The notes beneath the pieces were generated by a model. That model was not told the DNA's origin and searched no databases. It was given only the letters and a program-made list of their open reading frames with translations. Positions 11,195 to 22,214 of a DNA stretch of 64,000 nucleotides are shown here, in pieces; the stretch's first letter is position 1; the number at the start of each line of letters is the position of its first letter. The stretch lies in NCBI GenBank assembly GCA_964647705.1, contig CAZYIW010000002.1:1-64000 (forward strand), in the 5' to 3' direction. A program made the translations under genes and the position numbers. This DNA comes from CAZYIW01 sp964647705. GTDB lineage: Bacteria; Pseudomonadota; Gammaproteobacteria; PS1; Pseudothioglobaceae.

Positions 11195-13790
11195 CAACAA
11201 TATTAACCAGTTTATTTGGAATGACGATGGTTTTAACAATATTTTTGTCATCAACAAATTTCGCAACATTTTTATCTGCAAATGCCAAAGACTCCAAAGT
11301 TTGTTTATCGGCATCAATTTGACACAAAATCTTACCTCTAAGCTTGCCATTAACTTGAATTACAATCTGCACTTCGTCTTGTGTTAATGCAGAATCGTCA
11401 ACCTTTGGCCAAGACTCATCTACCATAGAAGTGCCATTGCCCAGCTGCTCATGTAGATAGTGACAAATATGCGGAGTAATTGGGCTAAGAGTTTTTAAAA
11501 TAATATCGATAGTCTCTTTGCGAACAGCCAAGGATTGTTTATCGGTTTTGTTAAATTTAATAGCGTCGTTGGTGAGCTCCATCAATGCTGCAATCGCGGT
11601 ATTAAAGGCATGCCTTCTAGAAATGTCATCGCTTACTTTTTTAAGTGTTTGATGGGTTTTTCTTCTAAGTTGTTTTTGTGTTTTATCTAACTCTTTTAAC
11701 TCAATGCTTTGTATGGTTTGATCTTTGGCATCTTCAAAAAAGGCTTGTGTTAAACGATAAACTTTATTAATAAAACGATGCGCACCTTCTAAGCCTGTAT
11801 CACTCCATTCTAAATCTTGTGTAGGCGGTGCTGCAAACAAAATAAATAAGCGAACAGTATCGGCACCATATTGTTCAATAACAGCTTGCGGGTCAATGCC
11901 ATTATTTTTTGATTTTGACATTTTTGCCATACCGGCATATTCAACGGCCAGACCATCTTTAGCATGCAAGTAGCTTACAACCTGACCTTTGTGGTCTTTT
12001 TCTACCTTGACATCATTAATGCCAATCCAGTGGGTATGGCCACTCTCATCTTTACGAAAATAACTATCAGCCAAGACCATACCTTGTGTTAACAAGTTTT
12101 TAAAAGGCTCATCGTTATTTATTAAGCCCTCGTCACGCAACAATTTATTAAAAAAACGTGCATACAAAAGGTGAAGAATTGCATGCTCTATGCCACCAAT
12201 GTATTGGTCTACACCGCCATTATCTAGCCAATAGTTTGCACGCTCGTCTAGCATCTTGTTATCACTGTTCACACAGGCGTAGCGAGCAAAATACCAAGAA
12301 GATTCAAAAAACGTATCAAAGGTGTCAGTTTCGCGCTCGGCTTTTGTGCCACACTTTGGACAAACACATTCGTAAAATTCAGGCATTTTTTTAATCGGTG
12401 AGCCTACACCATCAAAAGACACATCTTCTGGCAAAATAACCGGCAAATCTTTTTCAGGAACCGCTACTGCGCCACAGTTAGGGCAATTAATAATTGGAAT
12501 TGGACAGCCCCAGTAACGTTGACGAGACACTCCCCAGTCACGTAAGCGGTAGTTGGTTTGTCTTTGACCAAGGTTCTTAGACTCCAATGTATCAGCTATA
12601 GCATCAAAGGCCTGCTTGAAATTCAAACCATCAAAATCTCCAGAGTTAAACAAGATACCTTTTTCTGTAAACGCCATATCAGAAGTGTCAACCTCGCTAT
12701 TTTCAGGCTTAATGACGTTGATGATCGAAATTGAATATTTTTTTGCAAATTCGTAGTCGCGTTGATCATGTGCAGGCACACTCATTACAGCGCCAGTACC
12801 ATAGCCCATGAGCACAAAATTAGCAATCCAAATTGGAATCTGATCCCCAGTGATTGGGTGTGTGCAAAACAACCCAGAATCAATGCCTTTTTTATCCATG
12901 GTTTCCATGGATTCTTCATTGGTCTGTAGATTTTTACAATCTTGGATAAAGGCCCTGACTTCTTGATTTTTTTGTCCAGCTTCAAGCGCCAAAGGGTGTT
13001 CTGCTGCAATAGCAAGGTAGGTGACACCCATCAGTGTGTCAGGCCGGGTTGTATAAACCTTAACAGGCTGATCCTTTCCCTGTATAACAAAATCAATTTC
13101 TAAGCCAGTTGATTTGCCAATCCAATTTTTTTGCATAGTTTTAACAGCATCAGGCCAGCCTTTTAGATTGTCTAAATCAGTTAACAATTCATCGGCGTAG
13201 TTTGTAATACGCATAAAATACTGCGCAATTTCCTTCTTTTCAATCAGTGCACCAGAGCGCCAACCACGGCCATCAATTACCTGTTCATTGGCAAGTACAG
13301 TTTGATCTATTGGATCCCAGTTAACGACAGCATTTTTCTTATAAACCAAACCTTTTTCAAACAGTCGAGTAAACAGCCATTGTTCCCATTTGTAATATTT
13401 TGGATGGCAAGTGGCTAATTCTCTATTCCAGTCATATCCAAAGCCCAACTTAATAAGCTGGTTTTTCATATAATTGATGTTTTCATAAGTCCAGCTAGCC
13501 GGAGGCACATTGTTTTTCAATGCTGCATTTTCTGCTGGCAGCCCGAAGGCGTCCCAGCCAATTGGTTGCATGACGTTTTTGCCCTGCATTTTTTCAAAAC
13601 GTGCAATAACGTCTCCAATTGAGTAGTTGCGTACATGGCCCATGTGCAGACGACCTGAGGGATAAGGAAACATACTAAGACAATAAAATTTTTCTTTAGT
13701 GGTGTCTTCCGTAACGCAAAAAGACTGATTTTGTAACCAGTATTGCTGAGCCTGGTTTTCAATAGATTTGGCGTTATATTCTGGGTTCAT
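11187..13790 (-). CDS. leuS: Leucine--tRNA ligase
   Basis: Class Ia aminoacyl-tRNA synthetase charging tRNA-Leu. It has the HIGH-type motif HMGH in [16 protein letters not shown], the editing domain ([20 protein letters not shown]), zinc-site cysteines ([15 protein letters not shown]) and KMSKS in [11 protein letters not shown] chose the ATG at 13790 (867 residues): it begins 2 nt after the pyrD stop codon, and [18 protein letters not shown] aligns with the usual LeuRS N-terminus. An upstream in-frame ATG at 13808 lies inside pyrD. The 3' end overlaps chrA by 8 nt. Confidence 0.96.
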   Translation of the reverse strand: MNPEYNAKSIENQAQQYWLQNQSFCVTEDTTKEKFYCLSMFPYPSGRLHMGHVRNYSIGDVIARFEKMQGKNVMQPIGWDAFGLPAENAALKNNVPPASWTYENINYMKNQLIKLGFGYDWNRELATCHPKYYKWEQWLFTRLFEKGLVYKKNAVVNWDPIDQTVLANEQVIDGRGWRSGALIEKKEIAQYFMRITNYADELLTDLDNLKGWPDAVKTMQKNWIGKSTGLEIDFVIQGKDQPVKVYTTRPDTLMGVTYLAIAAEHPLALEAGQKNQEVRAFIQDCKNLQTNEESMETMDKKGIDSGLFCTHPITGDQIPIWIANFVLMGYGTGAVMSVPAHDQRDYEFAKKYSISIINVIKPENSEVDTSDMAFTEKGILFNSGDFDGLNFKQAFDAIADTLESKNLGQRQTNYRLRDWGVSRQRYWGCPIPIINCPNCGAVAVPEKDLPVILPEDVSFDGVGSPIKKMPEFYECVCPKCGTKAERETDTFDTFFESSWYFARYACVNSDNKMLDERANYWLDNGGVDQYIGGIEHAILHLLYARFFNKLLRDEGLINNDEPFKNLLTQGMVLADSYFRKDESGHTHWIGINDVKVEKDHKGQVVSYLHAKDGLAVEYAGMAKMSKSKNNGIDPQAVIEQYGADTVRLFILFAAPPTQDLEWSDTGLEGAHRFINKVYRLTQAFFEDAKDQTIQSIELKELDKTQKQLRRKTHQTLKKVSDDISRRHAFNTAIAALMELTNDAIKFNKTDKQSLAVRKETIDIILKTLSPITPHICHYLHEQLGNGTSMVDESWPKVDDSALTQDEVQIVIQVNGKLRGKILCQIDADKQTLESLAFADKNVAKFVDDKNIVKTIVIPNKLVNIVVK

Positions 13791-13792
13791 TT

Positions 13793-14749
13793 CTATTCGA
13801 TATCGCAAGCTGAAATGCTATCATTGAGTTCTAAAGTGCCTACCAAGCTTTCAACGTTTTCTAGATTGTGTTGATTTAAGTATTGGCTAATACCTTGATT
13901 GATTTGTGTGCAAATCAATGGATCATAAAATAAAGCAGTACCCACACCAACGGTATTAGCACCTGCAATAATAAATTCAATGGCATCATTGGCCGAGCTG
14001 ATACCTCCTTGACCAATAATAGGAATGTTGTATTTTTTACTAACTTGGTAAACTTGATGCACCTTTAATAAAGCGATAGGCTTGATGGCCGGACCGGAAA
14101 GCCCGCCCTGGTTGTTGCCAATAATTGGTTTCTTAGTCTTGGTGTCAATAGACATACCCATAAGCGTGTTAATCACGGCCAACGCATCACTGCCAGCATC
14201 TATACAACGCTGGGCTGAAATTCCAATATCGGTTTGATTAGGAGAAAGTTTGGTGATTAAAGGCTTAGATGTGTTTTGACGACAAGCTTCAACAACACGA
14301 TAACTCATGTCTGGATCATTACCAAAAGCCACGCCCCCTTCTTTGACGTTTGGACAAGAAATGTTAATCTCAATGGCATCAATGTCACTGTTATCAAAGC
14401 GTTTAGCAATTTGGGCATATTCTTCAACCGAAGAGCCTGATATGTTGATGATAAACTTAGTTTCTGTTGTATCTAAAGCTGGCAAGATCTCATTAATAAC
14501 TACATCTGTTCCCGGGTTTTGAAGGCCAATTGCATTAATCATCCCACCAGGTGTTTCGCTCAACCTGTGGGCAGGATTGCCAAGGCGAGGCTCTAGCGTT
14601 GTGCCTTTGAGGCAAACGGCGCCAACATCACTATTAGAAAACCCTTCAACGCGAGTGTATTCTTCACCAAAACCGACACAGCCGGAAAGCAACACAATAG
14701 GAGAGTTAAGGTTCAGCCCACAGAATTGGGTTTTCAAATTCTCGTTCAT
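13793..14749 (-). CDS. pyrD: Dihydroorotate dehydrogenase, class 1-type catalytic subunit
   Basis: Oxidises dihydroorotate to orotate in pyrimidine synthesis. The 318-residue TIM-barrel flavoprotein has [15 protein letters not shown] at the N-terminus, [12 protein letters not shown] carrying the catalytic Cys of class 1 enzymes, and the FMN-phosphate loop [13 protein letters not shown]...GVGTALF. A Cys rather than Ser base, and the lack of an N-terminal membrane helix, indicate a cytosolic class 1B-like form that normally pairs with an electron-transfer subunit (PyrK). No pyrK is visible here. It runs directly into leuS. Confidence 0.9.
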   Translation of the reverse strand: MNENLKTQFCGLNLNSPIVLLSGCVGFGEEYTRVEGFSNSDVGAVCLKGTTLEPRLGNPAHRLSETPGGMINAIGLQNPGTDVVINEILPALDTTETKFIINISGSSVEEYAQIAKRFDNSDIDAIEINISCPNVKEGGVAFGNDPDMSYRVVEACRQNTSKPLITKLSPNQTDIGISAQRCIDAGSDALAVINTLMGMSIDTKTKKPIIGNNQGGLSGPAIKPIALLKVHQVYQVSKKYNIPIIGQGGISSANDAIEFIIAGANTVGVGTALFYDPLICTQINQGISQYLNQHNLENVESLVGTLELNDSISACDIE

Positions 14750-14816
14750 GGGGCGATATTATACGTTATCGACCCAGTTCATCCACTCTGTTGAGATAAA
14801 ATACCCATCAATCAAT

Positions 14817-15476
14817 ATGAACAAAACCAATATGCAAGGACTCTTTATTACTGGCAATTCGACAGATGTTGGAAAGACACATATTGGTGAACAAATCATA
14901 AAACTGTTAAACCCTTATTTTAGGGTGAGCGCGCGAAAGCCTGTTGAAAGTGACTGTATTAAAACAGAATCAGGGCTGATTGCCAAGGATGCCACAAGGC
15001 TTAACGAGGCTTGCACCAATCCAGAACCAAACGAGCGTGTGTGTCGTTATCGATACGAAGCCTGTGTTAGTGGCGAGAAGGCCAGCTCAGACTTAGGCCA
15101 AATACTCAGCTTACAAGATCTTGTTGCTGCGTGCCAAGCAGATGATGCTAACTTTGTTGTGGTTGAAGGGGCTGGCGGATTTTATTCGCCAATTGCCAAA
15201 GGGCTGCTCAATAGCGACCTATCAGAAGCGCTGTCTTTACCGGTGGTATTGGTAATCAAGGACGAACTCGGAGCTGTGAATCAGGCACTCATGTCACTCC
15301 AGGCAATTCAACGGCATAAACTCAATGTTTTGGCAGTGGTTTTAAATCAAATTAGTCCAAATAATTTAGACAACGCCAGTGCTATTTGCGCCTATACACA
15401 GGCACCTGTGGTTATGTTTAAGCAAGGAGACAAAAACTTCGATAAGCAAATTTTGGCACTAATCCAGCAAAGTTAA
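14817..15476 (+). CDS. bioD: Dethiobiotin synthetase
   Basis: ATP-dependent carboxylation of 7,8-diaminopelargonate to dethiobiotin, the penultimate step of biotin synthesis. The 219-residue protein begins with the P-loop region LFITGNSTDVGKTH and contains the family motif VEGAGGFYSPI. The ATG at 14817 fits the family N-terminus; the open frame extends further upstream, but that part overlaps pyrD antisense and has no BioD similarity. It stands alone, divergent from pyrD, and its end overlaps the convergent sspB by 18 nt. No other bio gene is in the window. Confidence 0.92.
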   Translation: MNKTNMQGLFITGNSTDVGKTHIGEQIIKLLNPYFRVSARKPVESDCIKTESGLIAKDATRLNEACTNPEPNERVCRYRYEACVSGEKASSDLGQILSLQDLVAACQADDANFVVVEGAGGFYSPIAKGLLNSDLSEALSLPVVLVIKDELGAVNQALMSLQAIQRHKLNVLAVVLNQISPNNLDNASAICAYTQAPVVMFKQGDKNFDKQILALIQQS

Positions 15477-15821
15477 GCTAGGGCCAGACTCTATTTTACT
15501 GATTGATTCCACAGCACTTTGTTCAAAAAACATACCCTCTCCATTTTCACCAGCATAAATTGCCAAGGCCGCAGAAACAGGTACTGAAATTTCATAAGGC
15601 TGAGAATCGAATCGCGCTTTAAACGAAATGGTTTGATTGTTAATTAACAAATCTTGCGTGGCGCCTTGGCTAATATTGAGAACAATACGATTATGTTGAA
15701 TGTAGTTTTTGGGCACAACCACAACGTCTTTAGAGCAGTCAACTAGAATGTGAGGCGTTAATCCACAATCCTCCATCCATTGATGATAAGCGCGAATTAA
15801 ATAAGGCGCTAAATCGGGCAT
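15459..15821 (-). CDS. sspB: ClpXP adaptor SspB
   Basis: Small adaptor (120 residues) that delivers ssrA-tagged, ribosome-rescued polypeptides to ClpXP. The N-terminal substrate-binding fold is recognisable from PYLIRAYHQWMEDCGLTPHILVD, VLNIS and FKARFDSQPYEISVPVSAALAIYAGENGEGM. The short C-terminal tail ESGPSLTLLD probably holds the ClpX-docking segment. It follows sspA by 3 nt in the conserved petABC-sspA-sspB order. Confidence 0.93.
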   Translation of the reverse strand: MPDLAPYLIRAYHQWMEDCGLTPHILVDCSKDVVVVPKNYIQHNRIVLNISQGATQDLLINNQTISFKARFDSQPYEISVPVSAALAIYAGENGEGMFFEQSAVESISKIESGPSLTLLD

Positions 15822-15824
15822 TTA

Positions 15825-16457
15825 CTAATCGTTATATTCCTTTTCGCAGTCGGTTAAGCTTTCCTTAAAGCCCTCTTTTGTAAACAGTCGATTTGCATAA
15901 TCATAAACCGGCTTGCCTTTTGCTCCTAGGTCAATACCCAGTTTTTTTAATCGCCACATAAGCGGCGCCAAGCAGGCATCGACAAGACTCATTTCATCGC
16001 CTTTGAAATAAGGTTGATGTGCAAACAATGGAATCAACTCTATCAAATTACTCGAGAGCGTTTTTTTGGCTTCTTCTGCGTCTTTGCCAGAGCCTTGTTC
16101 AATAGTTCGGGCCAGCTCAAACCAACAACCTGGCGCACGAGTAAAACGATAAACCAGTAGGCGTTTTTCTGCTTTTTCAATTGGATCCACGGGCAAAAGA
16201 GGCGGAAAAGGAAAACGCTCATCTAGGTATTCTATGATGACTGAAAGATCATACAAAACAATGCCACGGTCAAATAAAGTAGGCAGTGTTTGACAGGGGT
16301 TCAGCTCAAGGATTTCCTCGGGCATTTGGTCAATCTTAAGATTGACAACCTCTCTTTCTATGTGTTTTTCTGCCATAATAAAACGCACCACATGCGATTC
16401 TAATTCTTGTGGCGATGAATATAGGGTTGTCGAGGCTGGATTGGGTTTGGTTAACAT
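15825..16457 (-). CDS. sspA: Stringent starvation protein A (GST fold)
   Basis: RNA-polymerase-associated protein with a glutathione S-transferase fold and no GST activity in the studied members. The 210-residue protein has the thioredoxin-like N-terminal half (SSPQELESHVVRFIMAEKHIE...NPCQTLPTLFDRGIVLYDLSVIIEYLDERFP) and a helical C-terminal half. The petABC terminator sits immediately upstream, so sspA has its own promoter or relies on read-through. Confidence 0.93.
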   Translation of the reverse strand: MLTKPNPASTTLYSSPQELESHVVRFIMAEKHIEREVVNLKIDQMPEEILELNPCQTLPTLFDRGIVLYDLSVIIEYLDERFPFPPLLPVDPIEKAEKRLLVYRFTRAPGCWFELARTIEQGSGKDAEEAKKTLSSNLIELIPLFAHQPYFKGDEMSLVDACLAPLMWRLKKLGIDLGAKGKPVYDYANRLFTKEGFKESLTDCEKEYND

Positions 16458-16474
16458 GGTTAAATAACTCTCTT

Positions 16475-16512
16475 AAAAAAACAAAAAACAGCACACTTGT
16501 ACAAGTGTGCTG
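16475..16512 (-). terminator. Rho-independent terminator of petABC
   Basis: A perfect 11-bp inverted repeat (CAGCACACTTG / CAAGTGTGCTG with a 2-nt TA centre, 16489-16512) is followed on the minus strand by a T-rich tract interrupted by one G. It lies 30 nt beyond the petC stop codon and just before sspA. Confidence 0.85.
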
Positions 16513-16542
16513 CCATAGTAAACCTTCAAATTGTATCAGAAA

Positions 16543-17232
16543 TTAGTCTCTTGCGCGCCATTTGCCGTATTTAACGTCTTTCCAATATTCTTTTTTCAGT
16601 AGGTAGGATAGAACAAACAGCACAAATAAAAAGCCAAGAACTTTATAGCCTAGAGACACCCTAACCAATTTTGCCGGCTCCCCAACATAATCAAGGAAAT
16701 TAGTTATGTCCCTGACGTCCTGATTATAGGCCTCTTCTGACTTACTTTGTTTTAACTCCCACAAAACATCAGGCATAGAGGCGTTGGCTAAAACTGTATT
16801 ATTAACGCCAAAGATACGCCCCTTTTCTTCATAAAAACCTTTTAGGTAGGTGTAGATCCAATCTACGCCTTTTGAACGAGAAACCAGCGATAAATCTGGC
16901 GGAACATTACCAAACCACTTTTTTGCACCTTCTTCTGAGATTGAGGAAGTAATTGGATCGCCTGGCTTTTTGTCGTCAAAAATTAAATCATTGGCGACTT
17001 GCTCATCACTCAAACCAAGATCTTGACCAATTCGGTTATAACGCATAAACTCAATAGAATGACAACCAACACAATAATTCATAAATAGCTTAGCACCATT
17101 TACCAGTGAAGCGTTGTCGTTGATATCGGTATTGGCCGATTCTAATTTAATGTTGCCACCCGCAGCCAAAACGCCAAAAGAGAGGCTCGCTGTAGTTAGA
17201 GCAACCAATGTTGTTTTAATTAATTTTTTCAT
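16543..17232 (-). CDS. petC: Cytochrome c1 of the bc1 complex
   Basis: Heme-c subunit of ubiquinol:cytochrome c oxidoreductase that passes electrons to soluble cytochrome c. The 229-residue protein has a signal peptide (about 1-23, ending VLAAGG), a single CVGCHS heme site near residue 55, and the PPDLSLVSRSKG...WIYTYLKGFY segment typical of c1. Met in NASMPDVLW is the likely axial ligand. A C-terminal membrane anchor (about 197-214) precedes a positive tail. Last gene of petABC, followed by a terminator. Confidence 0.95.
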   Translation of the reverse strand: MKKLIKTTLVALTTASLSFGVLAAGGNIKLESANTDINDNASLVNGAKLFMNYCVGCHSIEFMRYNRIGQDLGLSDEQVANDLIFDDKKPGDPITSSISEEGAKKWFGNVPPDLSLVSRSKGVDWIYTYLKGFYEEKGRIFGVNNTVLANASMPDVLWELKQSKSEEAYNQDVRDITNFLDYVGEPAKLVRVSLGYKVLGFLFVLFVLSYLLKKEYWKDVKYGKWRARD

Positions 17233-17236
17233 CTTA

Positions 17237-18466
17237 TTACTCCGTTAATCTCTCTGGAACCGGCTTTGTTTCACCGATTGAGGTAAACCAAGGCATTAAA
17301 ATAAAGAAACCAAAATATGCAGCGGTGAAAATACGGGCCAACAAAGCATTAAGCTCAGTTACCGGTTGCATACCAAGATAACCCAACCAAACAAAGCTCA
17401 CCACAAAGATACCCAATGCAATTTTATACGGAGCAGAGCGATAGCGAATTGACTTGACTTTTGAGCGATCCAACCAAGGTAGGGCAAATAAAATAAACAA
17501 AGCTGCAAACATGGCTAACACACCAGGGAACTGCGAACCAAACAACGGAGGAATGGCACGAAGCACAGAATAAAAAGGCGTTAGATACCAAAGCGGTGCA
17601 ATGTGCTCAGGCGTTTTTAGTGGATTTGCTTCAACAAAGTTGGCATGTTCCAGAAAATAGCCATTGAGCGCTGGAGAAAAGAAAACCACCGCTGAGAAAA
17701 TAATTAAAAACACCACCACGCCAACAATGTCTTTTACGCTGTAGTATGGATGAAACGGGATGCCGTCTTTTGGAATGCCGTCTTTGTCTTTGTTCTTTTT
17801 AATTTCAACGCCATCTGGGTTATTTGAGCCCACGGTGTGAAGCGCAACAATGTGTAGAAAAACCAACACAACCAAAATAAGCGGTAAAGCAATTACATGA
17901 AGCGCAAAAAAGCGATTAAGTGCAGCGTCGCCAACTGCGAAATCACCCAAAATCCAGATCAATAAATCAGGTCCAACAACGGGCACAGAGCCAAACAGTG
18001 AAATAATCACCTGAGCACCCCAATATGACATTTGACCCCAAGGCAGAACATAACCCATAAATGCCTCGGCCATGAGCACAATATAGAGCACCATACCAAG
18101 AATCCAGATCAATTCGCGCGGGGCTTTGTATGAACCGTATAGAAGGCCTCGATACATATGAAGGTAAATCACCACGAAAAAGGCCGATGCACCTGTTGAA
18201 TGCATATAACGTATTAGCCAGCCCCAATCTACATCACGCATGATATATTCAACCGAAGCAAAGGCTTGGACCTCATCAGGTTTATAATGCATGGTTAGAA
18301 AGATACCGGTTAATAGTTGCATTACCAGTACCAAAATAGCCAAAGAGCCAAAGAAGTACCAAAAATTGAAATTTCTGGGCGTGTAATATTCAGCTAAATG
18401 TTCGTTCCAAACTTTGGTGAGCGGAAATCTTTGGTCAATCCAGTTTTTATTATTATCCATGTCCAA
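17237..18466 (-). CDS. petB: Cytochrome b of the bc1 complex
   Basis: Membrane subunit (409 residues) carrying two b hemes and both quinone sites. Landmarks are QLLTGIFLTMHYKP, the first heme-ligand helix with RYMHSTGASAFFVVIYLHMYRG, the Qo-site region MGYVLPWGQMSYWGAQVI, the second His pair in FFALHVIALPLILVVLVFLHIVALHTVGSNNP, and the PEWY-equivalent APLWYLTPFYSVLRAIP. Here the motif reads PLWY rather than PEWY, so the Glu of the Qo motif is replaced by Leu. Confidence 0.95.
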   Translation of the reverse strand: MDMDNNKNWIDQRFPLTKVWNEHLAEYYTPRNFNFWYFFGSLAILVLVMQLLTGIFLTMHYKPDEVQAFASVEYIMRDVDWGWLIRYMHSTGASAFFVVIYLHMYRGLLYGSYKAPRELIWILGMVLYIVLMAEAFMGYVLPWGQMSYWGAQVIISLFGSVPVVGPDLLIWILGDFAVGDAALNRFFALHVIALPLILVVLVFLHIVALHTVGSNNPDGVEIKKNKDKDGIPKDGIPFHPYYSVKDIVGVVVFLIIFSAVVFFSPALNGYFLEHANFVEANPLKTPEHIAPLWYLTPFYSVLRAIPPLFGSQFPGVLAMFAALFILFALPWLDRSKVKSIRYRSAPYKIALGIFVVSFVWLGYLGMQPVTELNALLARIFTAAYFGFFILMPWFTSIGETKPVPERLTE

Positions 18467-18473
18467 CTCCTAA

Positions 18474-19076
18474 TTAAGCTTTCGGGTCTATACCCACTCT
18501 AACAAGTGAGTTATTAACAAAATGATACGGTGGAACCGGCAAATTGGTTGGTGCCGGAGCGCCTGCGTAGACGCGACCCGCTAAGTCAAACTTAGAACCG
18601 TGGCACGGGCAATAAAAACCACCCTTCCAAGACTCGCCACCTAAATCAGCAGCACCTACTTCAGGACGGTAGGTTGGTGAACAGCCTAGGTGCGTACAAA
18701 CCCCAACAATTACAGCGATCTCTGGTTTAAGGGAACGATAGTTTTCAGTAATATAAGATGGTTGTTGAGAGGCTGAGTCTCCTGTACCATCCGGATCAGC
18801 CAAATCTGAGTCCAAAGTTTTTAAATCTGCAATTGCTTGCTTGTCGCGTTTGAACACCCAAACAGGTTTTTTACGCCAAAGGACGCGTACCAGTTGCCCA
18901 GGCTCCAGTTTGGAAATATCAACATCAACAGGCGCACCTGCTGCCTTTGCTTTAGCCGAAGGCATCCAAGTTGAAACAAAGGGCCATGCGACAAAACCTA
19001 CGCCAACCGCACCTACAACACTGGTTGCTTGGGTTAAAAAACGTCTTTTCTTTAAATCTATTTCTTGTCCTGACAT
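18474..19076 (-). CDS. petA: Rieske iron-sulfur subunit of the bc1 complex
   Basis: Carries the [2Fe-2S] cluster that takes the first electron from ubiquinol at the Qo site. The 200-residue protein has a twin-arginine-like N-terminus (KKRRFLT) followed by the membrane helix around 15-31, and the two Rieske cluster motifs CTHLGCSP and CPCHGSKFD, each giving one Cys and one His ligand. First gene of petABC. A TATAAT-like -10 is present on the minus strand at about 19126-19131 but no good -35 was found. Confidence 0.96.
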   Translation of the reverse strand: MSGQEIDLKKRRFLTQATSVVGAVGVGFVAWPFVSTWMPSAKAKAAGAPVDVDISKLEPGQLVRVLWRKKPVWVFKRDKQAIADLKTLDSDLADPDGTGDSASQQPSYITENYRSLKPEIAVIVGVCTHLGCSPTYRPEVGAADLGGESWKGGFYCPCHGSKFDLAGRVYAGAPAPTNLPVPPYHFVNNSLVRVGIDPKA

Positions 19077-19170
19077 AGAATTACAGTCCTTTTTGAATGA
19101 AAGTAGTGTTTATAAAACCCCAATGATTATAATGTATATTAGCACTACATAATAGAAATTTATTCTAATA

Positions 19171-19482
19171 TTACAGGGAATTGAGTTTTTGATCTAGCTG
19201 GATAACCACTTTGTTAATTTTCGACAACACCTGTAGTTGATGAAGTGCTTGAAGAATTAACTTTGCTTGTTTTTGTGCTCTAAAGGCCAAGGCTTGATTG
19301 TTGGTGATTAGAGTGGCTGTTTGTTTGTCAATGGCGCACAGTTTTAAAGAAGAAAATTCTGCTGGCAGTATTTGTGACAGCTGGTCATTAATGTGGTTAT
19401 AAGTTCTGGCTTTGGTAAACATTGTACCCAGTTGTCCGCTGGGCGTATAATTTGCGAGGTTTGTTGGTGTTTTTACCGCCAT
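19171..19482 (-). CDS. DciA-like DUF721 protein
   Basis: A 103-residue protein of the DUF721 family, to which DciA, the loader of replicative helicase DnaB in most bacteria lacking DnaC/DnaI, belongs. The N-terminal half has LGTMFTKARTYNHINDQLSQILPAEF and the middle LCAIDKQTATLITNNQALAFRAQKQAKLIL, the pattern of the DUF721 core. It lies divergent from secA with 44 nt between them; a DUF721 gene beside secA is common in gammaproteobacteria. Assignment rests on pattern and context; similarity is modest. Confidence 0.7.
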   Translation of the reverse strand: MAVKTPTNLANYTPSGQLGTMFTKARTYNHINDQLSQILPAEFSSLKLCAIDKQTATLITNNQALAFRAQKQAKLILQALHQLQVLSKINKVVIQLDQKLNSL

Positions 19483-19526
19483 CTATGAGAAAATAAACCT
19501 ATTTTTTTTATTTTAATCAAATATTA

Positions 19527-22214
19527 ATGAGCATTATAAATAAAGTTGTAGCCAAAATCGTTGGTTCACGAAATGACAGACTGATTAAAAAATTAGGCAA
19601 GGCTGTTAATCAAATTAATGCCTATGAGTCAGACCTTCAGGCACTAAGTGATGAAAATTTAGCACTTAAAACCAATGAATTTAAACAAAGACTTGATAAC
19701 GGTGAAGCTGTAAATAAACTTTTACCAGAAGCTTTTGCGGTAATGCGTGAAGCCAGTTGGCGCACTCTGGGTTTAAGGCATCACGATGTACAACTTATTG
19801 GCGGTATGGTGCTTAACGATGGCAATATAGCAGAGATGGGCACTGGTGAAGGCAAAACACTGGTAGCGACTTTGCCCGCTTATCTAAATGCATTAAATGG
19901 TCACGGCGTACACGTGGTGACTGTTAACGATTATTTGGCTAAACGCGATGCTGAATGGATGGGCAAAGCGTTTAATTTTCTTGGTTTAAGTGTTGGTATT
20001 ATCACCTCCAATATGCCACACGAGGACAAGCAATCTGCCTACAATTGTGATGTGGTTTATGCCACTAACAACGAACTTGGTTTTGACTATCTAAGAGACA
20101 ATATGGCATTTTCTATTGATCAGAAGGTGCAAAAAAAGCTAAATTTTGCCATTGTTGATGAAGTAGACTCTATTCTTATTGATGAGGCCAGAACACCACT
20201 GATTATCTCCGGTCCGGCAGACGACTATTCAGGCGTTTATTTAGCCATCAATAAAATGATTCCGCACTTTAGCCAACAAATAGAAAGTGGTGAGGGTAAA
20301 GAGATTGTGATTGAAACACCAGGCGATTACACGGTTGATGAAAAACACAAACAAGTGTTTTTAACCGACGATGGCCATGCCAAAGCGGAACAGATGCTAA
20401 TACAGGCAGGCGCTTTATCCGAAGGCTCTTCGCTTTATGACGCGGGTAATATTTTGTTGATGCAGCACCTTTCATCTGCACTACGGGCGCATATCTTGTT
20501 TCATAAAAACGATCACTACATTGTAGACGCTGATGAGGTGGTAATTGTTGATGAGTTTACTGGAAGAACCATGCCGGGTAGACGCTGGTCTGAAGGCTTG
20601 CATCAAGCAATTGAGGCTAAAGAAGGTGTCAGTATCAAAAAGGAAAACCAAACCCTGGCATCAATTACTTTTCAAAACTATTTCCGTTTATATAACAAGC
20701 TTTCAGGCATGACAGGAACGGCAGATACAGAAGCTGTAGAGTTTCAGGATATTTATGGTTTAGAGGTCGTTGTAATTCCGCCTAACAAGCCTTCTGAGCG
20801 TGATGACATGTCGGATCAAATATATTTGACTTCAGCAGAAAAATTCGATGCCATCGCGGCCGATGTTGAGCGTTGCAAAAAAAGCGGTCAACCGGTTCTT
20901 GTGGGCACAAGTAGTATTGAGAATTCTGAGCTTGTCTCCAAATTACTGAAAAAGAAAAAAATTAAACACGAGGTTTTAAACGCCAAACAGCACGAGCGCG
21001 AGGCACAAATTGTTGCTAATGCGGGCGCTATAGGTTCGGTGACCATTGCAACCAATATGGCTGGACGAGGCACGGATATCGTGCTGGGAGGTAAGCTGAG
21101 CGAAAATGCGGATGAAAAACAACAAAAAACCTGGCAAGTCGAACATAACAAAGTAATTGACGCAGGTGGCTTGCATATTGTTGGAACCGAGCGCAACGAA
21201 TCTCGTCGTGTTGATAACCAACTGCGCGGACGAGCAGGCCGTCAAGGAGATGTAGGGTCAACGCGTTTTTATTTATCACTTGAAGACAACTTAATGCGCA
21301 TTTTTGCATCAGACAAAATGGCAGCCATGATGCAAAGACTGGGCATGGAAAAAGGCGAAGCAATTGAACATAAGATGGTCAATCGTGCTATTGAGAACGC
21401 ACAAAGAAAAGTCGAAGGCATGAATTATGATGCTCGAAAACACCTGTTAGAATATGATGATGTGGCCAACGACCAAAGAAAGGTGATTTATGGTTTACGT
21501 GATGAGTTGATGAGTGTTGATGATGTCCAGGATCGTTTTATCAACATTAGAGAAAAGGTCATTGGTGATTTGATAGCCGGCTACATTTCGCCAGCTGTTG
21601 CTGAAGACGATTGGGATATAGAAGGTTTGCATCATGCACTCAAAGCCGATTATGCAGCTGACTTCCCTTTGCAAGAATGGCTAGACAGCGGCGTGGATTT
21701 TGATGAACTCGAGCAGCGTATTGTTAAAGGTCTTGCGGCTATCTCCGACTACAAAGAACAGCTTACAGGATCAGAAGCCATGCGCGGTTTTGAAAAAGCG
21801 GTGATGTTGCAAACACTGGATCATTATTGGAAAGAACACTTAGCAGCAATGGATTATCTTCGTCAAAGTGTAAATCTGCGAGGCTATGCGCAAAAAAACC
21901 CAACTCAAGAGTTCAAACGGGAATCTTATAGTATGTTTACCAGCCTGCTTGACACCATTGACACAGAAATTGTTAAGTCCTTATCCAGTGTTTCAATCAA
22001 TGAAAACACCAGCGCCTCTGAAGTCGAACAACAAAACAATGAAAATGTAGTTGAGAGTCACGATGAGGCAGACGCCCCCTTGAGCGATGGCAAACAAGAG
22101 CCAGATCCAGATAGCCCACAAACCTTTGTCCGAGAACAGGACAAGGTTGGCCGAAACGATCCGTGCCCCTGTGGTTCTGGCAAAAAGTATAAACAATGCC
22201 ATGGAAAAACCTAG
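19527..22214 (+). CDS. secA: Preprotein translocase ATPase SecA
   Basis: Motor ATPase that drives unfolded proteins through SecYEG. The 895-residue protein has Walker [22 protein letters not shown], the [19 protein letters not shown] motor motif, the preprotein crosslinking domain, a helicase-like second nucleotide-binding domain ([23 protein letters not shown]), and a C-terminal zinc-binding SEC-C motif [14 protein letters not shown] that contacts SecB. Its 3' end overlaps anmK by 14 nt. Confidence 0.98.
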   Translation: MSIINKVVAKIVGSRNDRLIKKLGKAVNQINAYESDLQALSDENLALKTNEFKQRLDNGEAVNKLLPEAFAVMREASWRTLGLRHHDVQLIGGMVLNDGNIAEMGTGEGKTLVATLPAYLNALNGHGVHVVTVNDYLAKRDAEWMGKAFNFLGLSVGIITSNMPHEDKQSAYNCDVVYATNNELGFDYLRDNMAFSIDQKVQKKLNFAIVDEVDSILIDEARTPLIISGPADDYSGVYLAINKMIPHFSQQIESGEGKEIVIETPGDYTVDEKHKQVFLTDDGHAKAEQMLIQAGALSEGSSLYDAGNILLMQHLSSALRAHILFHKNDHYIVDADEVVIVDEFTGRTMPGRRWSEGLHQAIEAKEGVSIKKENQTLASITFQNYFRLYNKLSGMTGTADTEAVEFQDIYGLEVVVIPPNKPSERDDMSDQIYLTSAEKFDAIAADVERCKKSGQPVLVGTSSIENSELVSKLLKKKKIKHEVLNAKQHEREAQIVANAGAIGSVTIATNMAGRGTDIVLGGKLSENADEKQQKTWQVEHNKVIDAGGLHIVGTERNESRRVDNQLRGRAGRQGDVGSTRFYLSLEDNLMRIFASDKMAAMMQRLGMEKGEAIEHKMVNRAIENAQRKVEGMNYDARKHLLEYDDVANDQRKVIYGLRDELMSVDDVQDRFINIREKVIGDLIAGYISPAVAEDDWDIEGLHHALKADYAADFPLQEWLDSGVDFDELEQRIVKGLAAISDYKEQLTGSEAMRGFEKAVMLQTLDHYWKEHLAAMDYLRQSVNLRGYAQKNPTQEFKRESYSMFTSLLDTIDTEIVKSLSSVSINENTSASEVEQQNNENVVESHDEADAPLSDGKQEPDPDSPQTFVREQDKVGRNDPCPCGSGKKYKQCHGKT

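Noticed and set aside
14577..14816. Upstream in-frame extension of bioD
   Set aside because: Antisense to pyrD and without BioD similarity; the ATG at 14817 matches the family N-terminus.
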